64,000 nt of DNA from Litomosoides sigmodontis (lineage: Eukaryota > Nematoda > Chromadorea > Rhabditida > Onchocercidae). The stretch spans positions 4,171,317 through 4,235,316 of the forward strand of contig OY718804.1 in assembly GCA_963070105.1 (NCBI GenBank). Direction: 5' to 3'. Position numbers and translations under genes: made by a program. The notes under the pieces are model-generated. The model was not told the DNA's origin. It saw only the letters and a list, made by a program, of their open reading frames with translations, and made no database searches. Below, piece by piece: positions 25,472 to 38,236 of the stretch; the first letter of the stretch is position 1, and every line of letters begins with the position of its first letter.

Positions 25472-27673
25472 ATTGGTAAATGCAATTATCATTATGAACG
25501 AGGTCATGAGGAAACGACATGTCATGGCATGCTAGAAGGTGTATGTATCACACTAGACGACGAAGTAAATTCACTTAGTAAACAGGTATGAAATGAAAAG
25601 ACTAAATTGACTTCGTACATTGCAACGAATAGAAATAATTATTTGTCAAATGATAGTGAAAAAAGTGATGGAAGTAAGACTTCAAAGGGAAGGCGATGGT
25701 ATATTATGGTGGAAGTAATGATAATGATAATTTGATTAATAAAAACTGAAAAATTTTTGCAAATTCATACATGTGATTTGTATGTAAAGGGGAAAAAAAG
25801 GATAAAATTTTGATTCGTTTTTTCCACCACTGTGCTCCTCCTTGTGGATGGCTACTATTATCATTTGCAATTTGCAACATTATTAATGTAGTAATGATGA
25901 CAATGTCCATTATTACCACGATTATTGAAATTCGCTCACATTTCATTGTTCTCAGCAATTAACAGGCAACAGGCAACATCTAATTCATTCATAAGTATTA
26001 TTAGTGTGAAAATTACACCCATTATTTTTTCCGTGCTCTTACATTTTTTGCCGAATATTTCATTAAATTCTCCTACAGTCATTTTTAAATTGTCAATGTT
26101 TTTCAACTACTAAATTACGATTTCAATTATTTTCAAATTACTTTTTTAATAATTGATATTGCGGATGACTTATCCATCCACGCATGTGTTTTCGGTCGAT
26201 CTTACAACTTGGAATTAATTTTAACTCTACTTAATCATAAATAATGCAATTAAAATTAATTTTTACTGTAAGTGATGAAGAAATGTATGAATAATTCGTT
26301 GTAAATTGGCAAACATAATTTTGATGGAAATAGTTCGAATACAATCAAAAGCTATAAATTGAATTAACAAAGCAATCATTACGCTAACCTTGCAATTCTG
26401 AAATTTCGTTCACAAAACGAACTAACAAAAAGGAAGTTAAAGCAGCGAAAGTCAGCACTTACCCTCTCAGTAAAAGTTCAACTCTAACAAACATTTAATG
26501 CTCTTTGCTTGTATTAATCTCAGCAAATGCCAGTAATTAGTAAATTGAAAAGGTAGAAGGGAAAAAGAGCAAAATGCAAATGAAAGGAATAAATTGCAGA
26601 AAAAATTCATTAAAATGTTTGAATAACAGCGAGATTTTATTTCAAAAGAGTAACAAACAAACGAAAAAAGCGATTACTCACCCGCCCAGCGATAGGCAGG
26701 AAGAAATGCGATGAGCGAAAAAAGTGAAATAAAAAGTTAACAGCTTTTTCAGCTAACCTTTTCTCGCTCACTGAAATTACGAAATGAACATTTCCTCCAT
26801 TCTCGTTTACGCGATGCGAGGTTCGCTAATTCTCAGTGTTTTTTTTTGCACAAAAACTGAATTTTAAAGTTTAAGAAAATTCAAAATGTCGTGAAAATGA
26901 ATTGATAATAAATCGTTATGAATTGAGTGAAATATTTTTTTGCGGACAACGAAATTGAATAGTCTGCTCTGCTAGTTGAAGCATCGCTTTTCTCTCTCTT
27001 CCATGCTTATCGCTACGAGGTGATTTATTGATTTATAATTTACAAGTAGGTGATTTATAATTCAATTTTATTTATGAAAATTTTGACACATACATCAATT
27101 AATTTCATTATCCTAAATGAACTCTGTTCATTCATACCATCAAATCAGTTTGGTACAAAATTTGAAGTATTTTAATTATCAAATTAAATGCTTTATTAAA
27201 AAACTTCCATCACTTTTAAAAATAATAAATAGTACTTTAGAAAAAAAAGCAGATGTTTTGAAATTCAATTCCTGCTCATAGAAAAAAGAGAGAAATTAAA
27301 AATTCAAAATATTGAAATAACAACTTGTAATAATCAATTCAACAACAACAACAACAAGAGAAACCATTCCATCAAATAAATGCAAGTTATTGCAATGCAA
27401 ACAACAATAGCACCAACTTATATTGCAAACAATTTCATCCAAAAGCTCACAAACTAAATTAATCGACAAATTTGCATGATTGGCAGAACGAACTGAAGAA
27501 AGTTCCCGAACTTGCCGAAGTGAAGAAATCCTTCCGCACACCCACAACTGCAACAGAAGAAAAAAGTAAAAAAAGTGAAACGATGAGCTCACGTCCAACG
27601 AGTGGAAGTGGAACATAGCATAGCGTAGCAGCATTCTTCAAAGCCAATCGACCACACCACATATCCGTCTGTC

Positions 27674-27714
27674 TGTGCGTGTGTGTGTGTGTGTGTGCGT
27701 GCGTGCGTGTGTGT
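27674..27714. repeat. (TG)n tract with CG steps
   Basis: A short TG repeat with GTGC interruptions, flanked by CTGT repeats on both sides. Confidence 0.9.
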
Positions 27715-28425
27715 CTGTCTACCTGTCTGTTTGTTCGTTGTTCGCTCATATGGTAAGTATAGAGGGCTGGGAAAAAACTGCGCATTATTTCCCACGTAAA
27801 CCTTTTCCGCAACATCTTCTCTTAGTGAACGACTAAATTACAGTTACGTTTACTTTATTGCTGTTCGGTTGTTTAGTCAATTAGATTGCATGTGTAACTT
27901 TCGCTGTCTACTGTAAGTAGTGGTTATGCAACGAGTAACTTTCAACAACTAATCCTTACTGTTACAGTAATAATCTTTGTTATCTTTATGCTTTTCTCAC
28001 TGAAATGATATCAAATCCTAAAATTGTAAATTTTAAAGGAGCAAAATTATTAAATAATCTTTTCGGGCCTTATAAATTACGGTATCGATTAGCAGTAGGA
28101 CTGCAAGCTAAAATTTCATAAATTACAAAAGCGCAATAGCGGCACTGCAAGCTAAATGCTATTGCGTCGAAAAGTACAAAATGCAAAATGCAAAAGATAG
28201 TCAGTCCTCCAAGGCTCCCACCTTTATTACCTACCCTAACCTCCTGCTCTAGCAGTTCAAACATGCATTCGTCCCCGTTTCTCTTTTCCTTCACATCTCT
28301 GACTCTCCTCCCTTCCATTCTTATCTCATCTTATTTCAGTCCTTTTTCCTCTCTGTTTGCGAAAAAAGAAAATTCACGAATCAATCATCATCTCATCTCA
28401 CATCATCATCATCGTCATTACATCA

Positions 28426-28628
28426 CCCCCTCTCCCTCTCCCTCTCCTCCTCCCCCTCCTCCTCCTCCTCCTCCTTCCCATTTCATTGTCACTGTCATCA
28501 TCACTACCATCATCATTACCGTCATCGTCATCATCATCATCGTCATCATCATCATCATCATTATCGTCATCGTCATCATCATCATCATCATCATCATCGT
28601 CATCATCATCATCGTTATCGTTATCATA
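28426..28628. repeat. Polypyrimidine (CCT)n followed by (ATC)n tract
   Basis: An almost pure C/T tract of CTC/CCT units (28426-28480) is followed by ATC/GTC triplets up to about 28628. All pyrimidines of the first part are on the plus strand, so it is a possible triplex-prone element. The several overlapping open frames (poly-Ser, poly-Ile, poly-Met) are repeat artefacts. Confidence 0.9.
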
Positions 28629-29740
28629 ATGCGTTTGCGAACGTGTTGATTCACTGATCGCTGAGCGTTTTATTTCAATTTTTTATTTCTTACAATTAGC
28701 CTCTTTCCACGCGTCCAATTCATTTTCGCACTGACAGACCGATGCTTCAACTGTGCTTTAACATTCAGTTGTTTTCACTACCGAATATGTCAACTAATTA
28801 AATTGCTAATTAGTTAAATCATTGCCGTCCATCTCTTCCTGCCCCATTTTCTTCACTTTTATGTCTTTTTTTTGCGGTTTATTTCAAATTTACAACAAAT
28901 TTCATCTCTTTTTTCCTTTCTTAATATTACTTTAACTGTAATCTTTTCCAATTCACCTAGAATTTTAAAGTCGAATACTCTTATCTTCTTCAATTAGCCT
29001 AAAATTATTTATATTTTAAGTGTGTATATGATTGTTTGTCCATCTTCCTATATGATATTTTAAGAGTAACAGCAATTATGCATGTAATGTATGTTGTACA
29101 TTTAACTCTGTACACAATGTGTTACTGTTACTGTAATAATTCGTATGTAAACGTTATGACCAAGACCAGCTAAGTGGAATTAAGATTGTAATTATTACTG
29201 TAACACAATAGAAGTCATTTTGTGCTTTTGTTAATTTAATTTAACTTTTACATTTTCAAAATGATTATTGACAAGACAGATTAAGCGCTTTTTTGCTTGT
29301 TTTTTCATCATTTATGCTTTCAAATGCTTTAAAAGTATTGAACGGAAAGCAAAAGATTAGCATTAGTGCTTTTATACCGCTAAATTAGAAGGTATGAGTA
29401 TAAATTACGCTTACTAAATTATTGTATATTTAGCTTGATTTGTAAATCGAAGTTAAATCGCCACGTTTTAATATTGAAATGATTTGTCATTTGTCTTCTT
29501 TCTTATGGCCCTTATAATTAAAAAATATACGATACTCGGTTTTTATTTCAGTGTAATCTGTGGAGTAGTCCATTTCACGTCTTTTCAACAACGATAGTTT
29601 TACGTTTCTCGATATTTGAGTATTTTTAACTGAGAATTCTCCTTCATCCATCGTCTCCGCCTTTCTTCAAAATATTTTTTGAAATGATTTTCGAATACAT
29701 TATGGAATTGGAAAATAATTGATGAATTAGTAATGTTTCA

Positions 29741-32700
29741 ATGATATTTTCAAGAATAACTCGAAAGACAATGATAAATGCGGGTAGTTTAATACATCAA
29801 CAACCAAGTACTGTACCTATGGTTAGTGCTACAACTACAGCTACTAACACGGGTTGTGTTCTGCCAGTACAGTATTTTAATAATTTTTTGGATAGTACTG
29901 ATGGTGGATTAATTCATCAACAACAAGATCAACAAGCACCACTGCAGCAAATATTTCGTACACAAGTGCCAGGTTTCTGTTTATCTTTTGTTGCTATTTA
30001 CAATCATTTCTGTAATCTTATCATTTTCTTTCATCATTAACGTTTGAAATTATAATAATTACGGTTTGCTTAAAACCGACTTTAGGGGGGTTATTGATAA
30101 AAAGTTTTCTTTTATAACTTTTTTCTTCAGCTTATGGAAGATTATTTCCCTAAATAGTGAAATATTGCTTATCTCTCTCAACAAAAGTCGTGTGGCACTT
30201 TTTATTTTTACGACAAAGACCATTATGAAATTGAACAGAGTTATGGCTTACATTAAAAACTGGAAGAACATTTGACACATTTTATTCACTGTGCTAGAGT
30301 CTGTGAAAGAGTTTGATAGATTTATTTTTAAGATAAATACCTTATCGGTTAAGTATGATGATAAGTTTCAGGAAATATTGCAAATATTCCCACTATTATG
30401 CAGCAGCAACAGCATCAACAGCAACAAATGTTTGTGCGTCAGCAGCAAGTGCATCCGGTAAGTTTGGAAGTTAAGATTTTCGGAAAATAGAAATTACGGT
30501 CGCACTCGTTAGTAAAGGTGTTTTTGTAAAGTAAACCCACAATGTTATAGTAGAACATTTGCTTCAAAAATTCGGTTTCAAAAACTTGATGTAAAATTAT
30601 ATTATTTTGAATTCATTTTATCATTGTCGAAGTTACATTATTATTAACTTCAAAAGTTCAGCAACATGGTATTCCTACGATACAGCATTATTCAGACAGT
30701 ATAGCATCTGCATCTGGAATGAGACAAATATTACCTGGTGCTCTACCGTTTTCATCCAATTTTTACGAGTATCAACCAGTTCAAGCTATGCATAATATGC
30801 ACCCGTCGGTGAGTAGGGAGTTTCATGTTGCGTAAAACTTCCAAACCTTACTGTTTCTTTTTTCTTCCTTTCCTAAACTTAAAATTATTCCTAGCATCTC
30901 CGAAGTACTGCTTCATTGTTATTTTAAGCTAATCTCATCAGCTATGTTTTCATTTACTAATTATACTGCTTCTGCGACACGTGTTGTTTCGGAATAAAAT
31001 TTAGTAATATATAGTGAGTTTCTCTTTTACATTAATTTTATATTAGTAAATAGAAAATTTATCGGCGTGTTTTGTGCTTTCCATGCTATTACAAATTCAT
31101 GAACTCATTAATGATGTATTTCATCAAAGATGGAAAAATGTGATGTTACAGATGATAAAACGTTGATTCGTGATATATTACAGCAGCATAGTGATTATTC
31201 GGGAAATCCAGTGCCATCCTCATCACATCATGCCACTGCATCTGCTACTGATCCGTGTGCTCAAATTGCCCATGTTCTTCAGTGCTATCAGCAGGTTTGT
31301 TGACAAGTGGTATCAAGATTTCCGTACCGCGTCCATTATCCGTTTTAGATATCATTATCTAAAATCGCTTATTACATTTCGTCTTTCATTTCAAACTACT
31401 ATGCAGCATTTCAATAGCCAACTTTAACTATTTATTCATAAAAGTATGGATAATGTGATACATTAAAAACGGAATCAAACCTTTTGAAAGATATTTCCAG
31501 GGTGGCGAAGATGCTGAATTTGTTCGAAAAGCAATAGAAAGTTTGGTAAAGAAGCTGAAAGATAAACGAAATGAATTGGAAAGTTTGATTACCGCCGTAA
31601 CATCGGCAGGGAAACAACCGACATCTTGTGTTACTATTCAGGTTCATTATTTCATACCAGTATTGCCGTTATATACAAATTCGGATAAATAATTAAAACT
31701 TATCATTGTAAGTAATCTTCAAAAGACGGCGATTTGGTTATTTCCACTATTATTTTTACATTGGTATGAAGAGCGGCGTATCTAATTGATAGTTCACCGC
31801 GATCATTTATATGGAATTTTGGAGCTAAATGTAATTTCCAAAGAATATTACATATGAGATTTAAATTTTGCTAGGAAATATTACATTTTTACTTAGGTCA
31901 TTTTTCCATAAAAAGATTTGTTGGCACTGATTTTTTTCCATCGTTATCATGAATATGTTGCAGCGGTCATTAGATGGGCGGCTACAAGTTGCAGGTCGAA
32001 AAGGCGTTCCACACGTAGTTTACGCTCGCATTTGGCGTTGGCCGAACGTTAACAAAAATGAACTACAAAAATTACCGATTTGTATGATAGCTTCAGATAA
32101 CCAGGTTTTGTTGATTGATTTTAAAGTTTTATTTTTTGAAGGCGAATTATTTATTTTATCAAATGGTCTGAGGTGTTATTCAAGGTCTCTGCGCGTTTTG
32201 TCACAGTGTCACGAACACAAAGTTAACACACTGCGTCAAATTAGAGTTGAAATAATTCGCTTTCTTTAAAGAGTGTGACATGCTCCGATTTGATAAGAAG
32301 TTTGATTTAGCTAGTGCATAAAATTTCTAATTTGTCCTGTTATTTTCGGAAGCTGCTGACCATCGAATTTTTAGGACGTAATTTGCATTAATCCATACCA
32401 TTACGAACGCGTTGTATCGTCAAGCATCGGAAACATTGGTATATTTTCTTGATATTTAATTGTATTACTGTTACGATTTCGTTGAATACACTGAACTTAG
32501 TTTACTATTGGTTAGTTAATTTTGTTTGTAGACATGTCAACTCTTCGCTTGGATGCCTTAACTGCACCGCCATCTTCGTCGCAAGTCGCAGTGGTAAATC
32601 CGCTGTCCAGCAGTGTTGTATCAGGACAAATAGCCCAAACGCAAATTGCTGCACAATCATTACCGATTAGGGTCGGTTATTCGGTGCCTTGGTTCACTTG

Positions 32701-35360
32701 CAATTTACGGTGTTTAATATTGTTGATATGTTAACCTTACTAATTCTCTAACTATTTTTACTCTTTTTAATTGTCGAATTGTGCTAAGAAAAATTGTTTC
32801 TACTTAATTCCTTTAAGTTGTTTTTTAAACTAAACGTGAAAGTACACTACGTGTTGTAAGCTCATACGTCTCTTTGTGCAATACTATAATAACTAGAAGT
32901 GACTACAGATATTAGATAGGTAACATTAGAATATTTGAAAATTTCAAAATTAACATTGTAATTTTAGGGTCCATATTGTGAAGTGACATCACCCGGAGCA
33001 TTAAATATGTTGCAAGGTAGCACGAACGATGGTGCCGGAGTTGATGATCGGAGTGCTTGGCTGAATCAGAATTGCGCTTTATCAGCAGCAAATTCAGCTG
33101 TTCCACACTTATATCAACAACATTCTTCTCAAAGTAATAGCATGTCGAACATTTACAACATAAATTTTAAATTGATGCATTCTCTTTTTTGCTTGCAAAA
33201 AGTGAATAATATGAGAACTGATGTGTGCACAAAACAAAAATAAAGTTTAAAAATTATGTTACTCATCCACTTTATTATCATCATCAGCCATTCATCTAAT
33301 CACTTTACCAAAATGCTCGTAAAACAAAATTACAAAAATTCAAATGCGATTATCAATGATTGAATATTATTAAACAATAGTTTGACAAATATTTATTAGC
33401 CAATTCCAAAAGTTTCTGTTGCATTGAAAAGAATATACAAAATGAAAGAGAAAGAAAGAGATCATTCTCTTTTTTAAACAAGTAATGTGATTTAAAGATA
33501 GCCAAATAATCAGTGCCTGATTATGAGATGTTCAAATAATTACCTTCATCCATTTTCCAGCTAACTTTCAACAAATTAATGATTCATGTGGTTATCCAAC
33601 GGGCTTTCATAGATGTAAGTGCAGAATTTCACTTCTTTGTTTTCTTAATTCGAATTATTCTTTATTTCATTTTTATTTAAGTGTAATTTCTGAAAATCCT
33701 GAACTCCATTTTTTGATTTCTTTCGATGTATTTCAGATAATCTGGATTCAGTACGTTTACCTACCACACCAAGTATCATTTCATTTGCTCCTGATTCTAA
33801 TATTTTAACAAAACATTTTCATGAACTTTCAAATTTTTATTTCAAAACTGGATTGCTGAAGAATGCTAAAGAAAATTAAAACTTGTATACTTTTATGTAT
33901 AGCGTCATATTACAGTGCCTGATCACTGGTGCTCCATATCGTATTACGAATTAGATACGCAAATTGGTGAAACATTTCGAGTTCGAAAAGATAGGACAGA
34001 AGTGTGTTGTCTTTTAAAGCTTCAAAACTTAATAGTTTCAGTTAGGAAGTAACTGTTACTTTTATTGCTAAGTTTTATTATATAAGTTACGCTAAATATA
34101 TGCCGTAAAAAAAAGCATAAAGAACTATGAGGAAGTTATCAATCGCAGTAATTTCAAATCCGCCTTTTAACAGGTAGTGATTGATGGTGGTGTTAATCCA
34201 GCAGGAGCCAAACATGGTCGATTTTGTTTAGGAGCTCTGTCAAATGTACATAGGAGTGAAGCTTCCGAAAAAGCAAGGAAAGCTTTCTTTTTTCAAGCTA
34301 GTTACGGTGCATGAATAGTGACTCGAAAGTACTTTACATTTCTAGTTTATATTGAACGCTGTTTATTTAGGTTGCATATTGGGAAAGGAGTACGTATCTC
34401 AACACAGCGTGACGGTAGTGTGTATCTGGAATGTTTGTCACACAAATCTGTTTTTGTCCGGAGTTATTACTTGGATTTTGAAAAGGATATTGAGTGTGGT
34501 AGTACTGTACATAAATTTTGTCCTGGTTCGCCAAGCAAGAAAGTGAGTTAGCTATCTTTGCAATTTGATGTAAATATAATATTGAGTAATAAATGACGCG
34601 ATTACTGTTATAATAATAATTGCTCTTTGAATATTTATGATAAAGCGAGGTTTATGATAAAGATTTAAATTAAATCGCCAGTATAGCGGGAAAAAATATT
34701 CAAATTGACAGTGTAGTGAAAAACAATGTGAAATACTTTTCTACTAGGTTCAACTATTTATTCCTCATTTTTCAGTAAGTGATATATCATATTATAGATT
34801 TTCGATTTACGTTGGGCTTTTGCCGAAATGGAGCATCAAAGTAAGTCTGCTCGCTTAGCTGTTGTAGCGCAAGCTGCAGCAGTTGCTGGCTATCTTCCTT
34901 CACCAAATATCGCATCATCATTCATTGAACATGTTGGGACAGGAGTTGATGATTTGAGAAGAGTAAGTTCTTTTTCCTTTTCCATTGTCTCGATTAATTT
35001 TGTGATTACCGTCTGATGATAAGAGTAATTTTTTTTTGAAAATTCAGTCGACTGTGTTAACGTGTATGCTTTCGGATGCTGCGAAACACCGGTACACATT
35101 TGTGCATAAGGAACCATTAAAACGCTGAAATTTATGAGAATCACTTTTCTTTTTCGAAAAAGCCATCGATTAATGTAAGCTAAAAGAATAATTTTTATTA
35201 TTTTCATTAGGTATGTTGCATAATAGCGATATCATTTGTGAAAGGTTGGGGCGCAGGTTACAACCGTACATCAATTAAAGAAACACCGTGTTGGGTTGAA
35301 CTACAACTCCATCGACCACTACAACTTTTGGATCAGTTGCTAAAAAAGAACGAATATTGA
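29741..35360 (+). CDS. SMAD4: Smad4-type co-Smad (TGF-beta pathway transcription factor)
   Basis: Co-Smad of about 679 aa that partners receptor-regulated Smads and binds DNA in the nucleus. Sixteen exons: 29741-29972, 30372-30457, 30662-30808, 31130-31294, 31501-31641, 31964-32104, 32375-32438, 32532-32671, 32968-33133, 33561-33614, 33737-33750, 33903-34001, 34174-34277, 34371-34542, 34798-34962, 35211-35360. The N-terminus (1-210) is Gln/His-rich. MH1 (about 211-330) has the DNA-contact hairpin [19 protein letters not shown] and the zinc ligands C253, C297, C308 and H313. MH2 (451-679) begins [15 protein letters not shown] and contains [19 protein letters not shown], the Ala-rich insert typical of Smad4 (QAAAVAG) and GVDDLRR, and ends with the TSIKETPCW region. 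There is no C-terminal SSXS, as expected for a co-Smad. Oddities are a GA-AG intron after 34277, a 14-nt exon, and Gly at the Smad4 D537 position. I cannot tell from sequence alone whether it is the sma-4 or daf-3 orthologue. The start codon is uncertain. Confidence 0.93.
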
Positions 35361-36178
35361 TCCCTTAAATTATTACTCGCAATAGTTGTTAAATCATCGC
35401 ACAGCAGCTGCTCTGGGCTTTAATATCAGCAGATGTTTTTTTCTCTATAGCATAATGATTAGGTGAACAGTGTCTTATCCTTTCAATCACACATATAATT
35501 CCTGTGTGAGATCATTTTTTGAACCGGATCTAGATAAAATCTATAATCTTCCACCAACTTTCAGCATAAAATTCTACATCCGGAGTACCTTATATATTTT
35601 ATGGTTGACGTGACCTATATGTCCCAGCACTGTTGGGAAATCCTGTACTCAGAAATCATGTAAAATTATTGAGTGGGAGCCCATGAAACAAGAATTTTGA
35701 TGTATTCCTAATCTTATCCTAATAATTACTTTACCACATTGTAATTTTCTACTTCACACATTTCAAGCAAAATGCGGGCCTTATCTCATGTTTTTGTACT
35801 ATGCGTAATTACTTTTCTACTTCACTCTCACTACACAGAAAATGATTCTATTGTGCTATATGATTTAAATAAAATAGTGTACCGTGGTTTTCCGAGCTTG
35901 TTACAGCTTATGTGATTATGGGAGATTTTTCATTACTTTCGGACGACTTTCAAAAACCTCACTCGTCCAGCATTTCGCAGGAAAAAAACTGATGCGCTAC
36001 ATATAAGGGTAGAAATCGTGCCTCGCAGTCCCGTTACTTTTCAGTAAGCGCTTTATCATGCCCATGAAAATCTGACTCCAGACAGCGCCAAAATTATAAA
36101 AAGTGATCGTGCGGAACTCATACAACGATTTATTTCACAAGACAAATTGTTACGCAGCAACTACAAAGGTTGTGGATT
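35361..36178. other. Intergenic, tail to tail
   Basis: Region between the converging 3' ends of the Smad and MAK16 genes. A minus-strand AATAAA (TTTATT at 36129-36134) lies 45 bp past the MAK16 stop. For the Smad, the clearest AATAAA is far downstream, at about 35866. No other gene was seen. Confidence 0.6.
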
Positions 36179-38236
36179 TCAATGTCTTTGTTTACTCCTA
36201 AGTGGTTCTTCAGCTTCGTATTCGATCTCCAGTACCTGCCGCAGCCGCTTTTTGACAGGCTCACGTTTTGACTGCATGTTCTTCTGATCCTTCCACCTAA
36301 CTCGTTTCTTTTTCTGCTGAAAAATTTAGATTTCGAAATTGAAAACGATGAAAAAAGCTTCTAATACCTTTGAGAAATTTTGAATCTCCCTTGATAAATA
36401 AGGGCAGTTATTTAGTAACAAACGCAAAAATATTTACGGATAATCTTACTGCACAAATAACCCTACAGTGAACAGTTTGTAAATACAACATGAGACAAGT
36501 ATAGCACAAAGCATAAAGCATCGAAACGTACCGTATTCATCGATTCTTTTCTGTTTGATTCTTCTACAAAACTTTCCTCACTTTCACTGTCAATTACCTC
36601 ATCATCTTCATCACCGGTCTCTTCCTCGTCCCAAAAGTCATTTATTCCTGTATCTTCTATGTCTTCACCACCATCTTCGTCAGATGATTCCTCGAAATCA
36701 GCGACGTATTCACGAACTCCGGCATTCTGAATGTTTGCTAGTTAAGAAAAAGCAAAGAAGGAAGAAAATATATCTAATGTACTGCAATGAGAAAAATTAT
36801 AGAAATTCAGAAAATTATAACCTGATTGTCTTCCTCAATTTCAATTTCACGATCAAATTCTGTATCTACCTCCTCCTGCTCGTCAAGTATACGGTTGAAG
36901 ACATCTTGCCTAAAAATCACCCCGCTAGTAAAATCAGTCGTAGCTCTTGTTTCAAACTTCGAGAATATAACAACTGGTCTAATCACTATAAATTGGTAAT
37001 AACTATTTAAGCAAAAAAAGGATAAAATAAACACAAAAAAAGAACATGTTCTACCGACCTGAAATTATAGATTTCGCCATAAACTCCCTCACGTAGGCGA
37101 TTCAATAACTCCTTTTCTATAGCTGTATCGAGTTTAGCAGCAATGAGTGCTTTTTCTTCTCGTCTCACTTCACGTCTTTCAATCTTTCGCTGTATTGGAA
37201 TAATCTTTTGTTGTCTAAAAGATAAAGATTTTAACACTGAAAGAGTTTTAAAAAAGGCAGTAAAATATCATGTGTTTCGAGGTGCTAAACCAACAAAACA
37301 ATTTTGCACACTCTTCTGATTTCTTCAAGTCATCACAATTATTTGGATATCAATAGATACTCAAAAAGATCATTAGATGACTATGCAAATGAAACTATAC
37401 CAGCGGCTAAAGCCTACCGAAACTAATTCATTTGTTAGTCAAATTCAATAGTGTCAGTACATAAATGGACATTAAAGTTCTCCGAATACATATTTTATCT
37501 GTGCTACATTGAAACATTTAAAGATCTTTCTTTATGCACGGAAAAAATTAAATAGGAACCTTTCTCGAAGGCTCATCTTTCTCATTCGGATCAAATATTG
37601 ATGTATACGAATTAAGCGCGCCTTACATTTGTGTCTAATATATTCAGACCAGTGTAACAATGCATCATCAATTTGTTTAACAGCTTGAGTCATATTTCGG
37701 GACAACTTAATTCGTTCCCAGAGTCTTCGTGGATAGTGACTTCTTTCAATTACTTTCATATATAAATAACAGATGCCTGAAATAGCTATATTACGGGACT
37801 GCCTCAACTGAAGTAATAAAAACCCTTTTATCTCACTATTTCATTTCTTAGCTGTTTTTGTGCATCTTTTAATACAACGAAAAATACCTTTTTCCTCTCG
37901 AACTGTAGCATATTGACTATTGGCTAACGGACATGATGCTCGATTACAAAGACCCGTCAAATTGTATTCATTGCGACAAAACTTCTGCGTTTTTGTCCTG
38001 GAAAATGTAAGGCTTTAGAAAATTTTTGCTAACGACAGAAAAAGAGATGCAAAAACATCTGAACAGAATGACGTCTGATTAGAAGAGATATTGTCAGAAA
38101 GAATTCGAAAAACGAATTAATTATCATCAAGTACTGCAAAAAAAAGCTTTAGCCTATAAACGGATAACACTTACCTTGTTTTGAAGGAGCACATTCCTTT
38201 ATTGAGAATGTTCCACGTAACATCGTCACACTGCAT
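36179..38236 (-). CDS. MAK16: MAK16, nucleolar 60S ribosome assembly factor
   Basis: Nucleolar protein needed for 27S pre-rRNA processing and large-subunit assembly. Predicted 321 aa (human about 300). Exons in gene order: 38236-38175, 37997-37888, 37776-37560, 37214-37059, 36909-36822, 36726-36532 and 36316-36179, all phase-consistent. The N-terminal L28e-like domain is highly conserved: start [12 protein letters not shown], then [19 protein letters not shown] with its conserved cysteines, [13 protein letters not shown] and [19 protein letters not shown]. Next comes the basic helix [18 protein letters not shown], then an acidic region ([13 protein letters not shown]) and a basic tail with the motif LEIEYEAEE found in other MAK16 proteins. 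Its first exon faces that of CDC45 across about 950 bp. Confidence 0.97.

Larger units (their letters stand above)
22652..29740. other. 7-kb gene-poor intergenic region
   Basis: No protein family, RNA gene or transposon was recognised on either strand. The sequence is AT-rich with microsatellites at 25361, 27674 and 28426. Open frames such as 23565-23810 and 24752-25027 lack splice partners or family resemblance. It separates the minus-strand disordered-protein gene from the plus-strand Smad gene. Their 5' ends face each other, so both promoters should lie here. Confidence 0.6.

Noticed and set aside
25242..25591. Open frames rich in His-Thr (minus) or Val-Cys (plus)
   Set aside because: They are translations of the TG/CG microsatellite.
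28188..28654. Overlapping frames of poly-Ser, poly-Ile/Val and poly-Met on both strands
   Set aside because: They come from the CCT and ATC trinucleotide tracts.
34278..34320. Reading the Smad exon on to a downstream GT donor
   Set aside because: The GT sites at about 34300-34310 leave the wrong phase, and the added residues interrupt a conserved MH2 segment.
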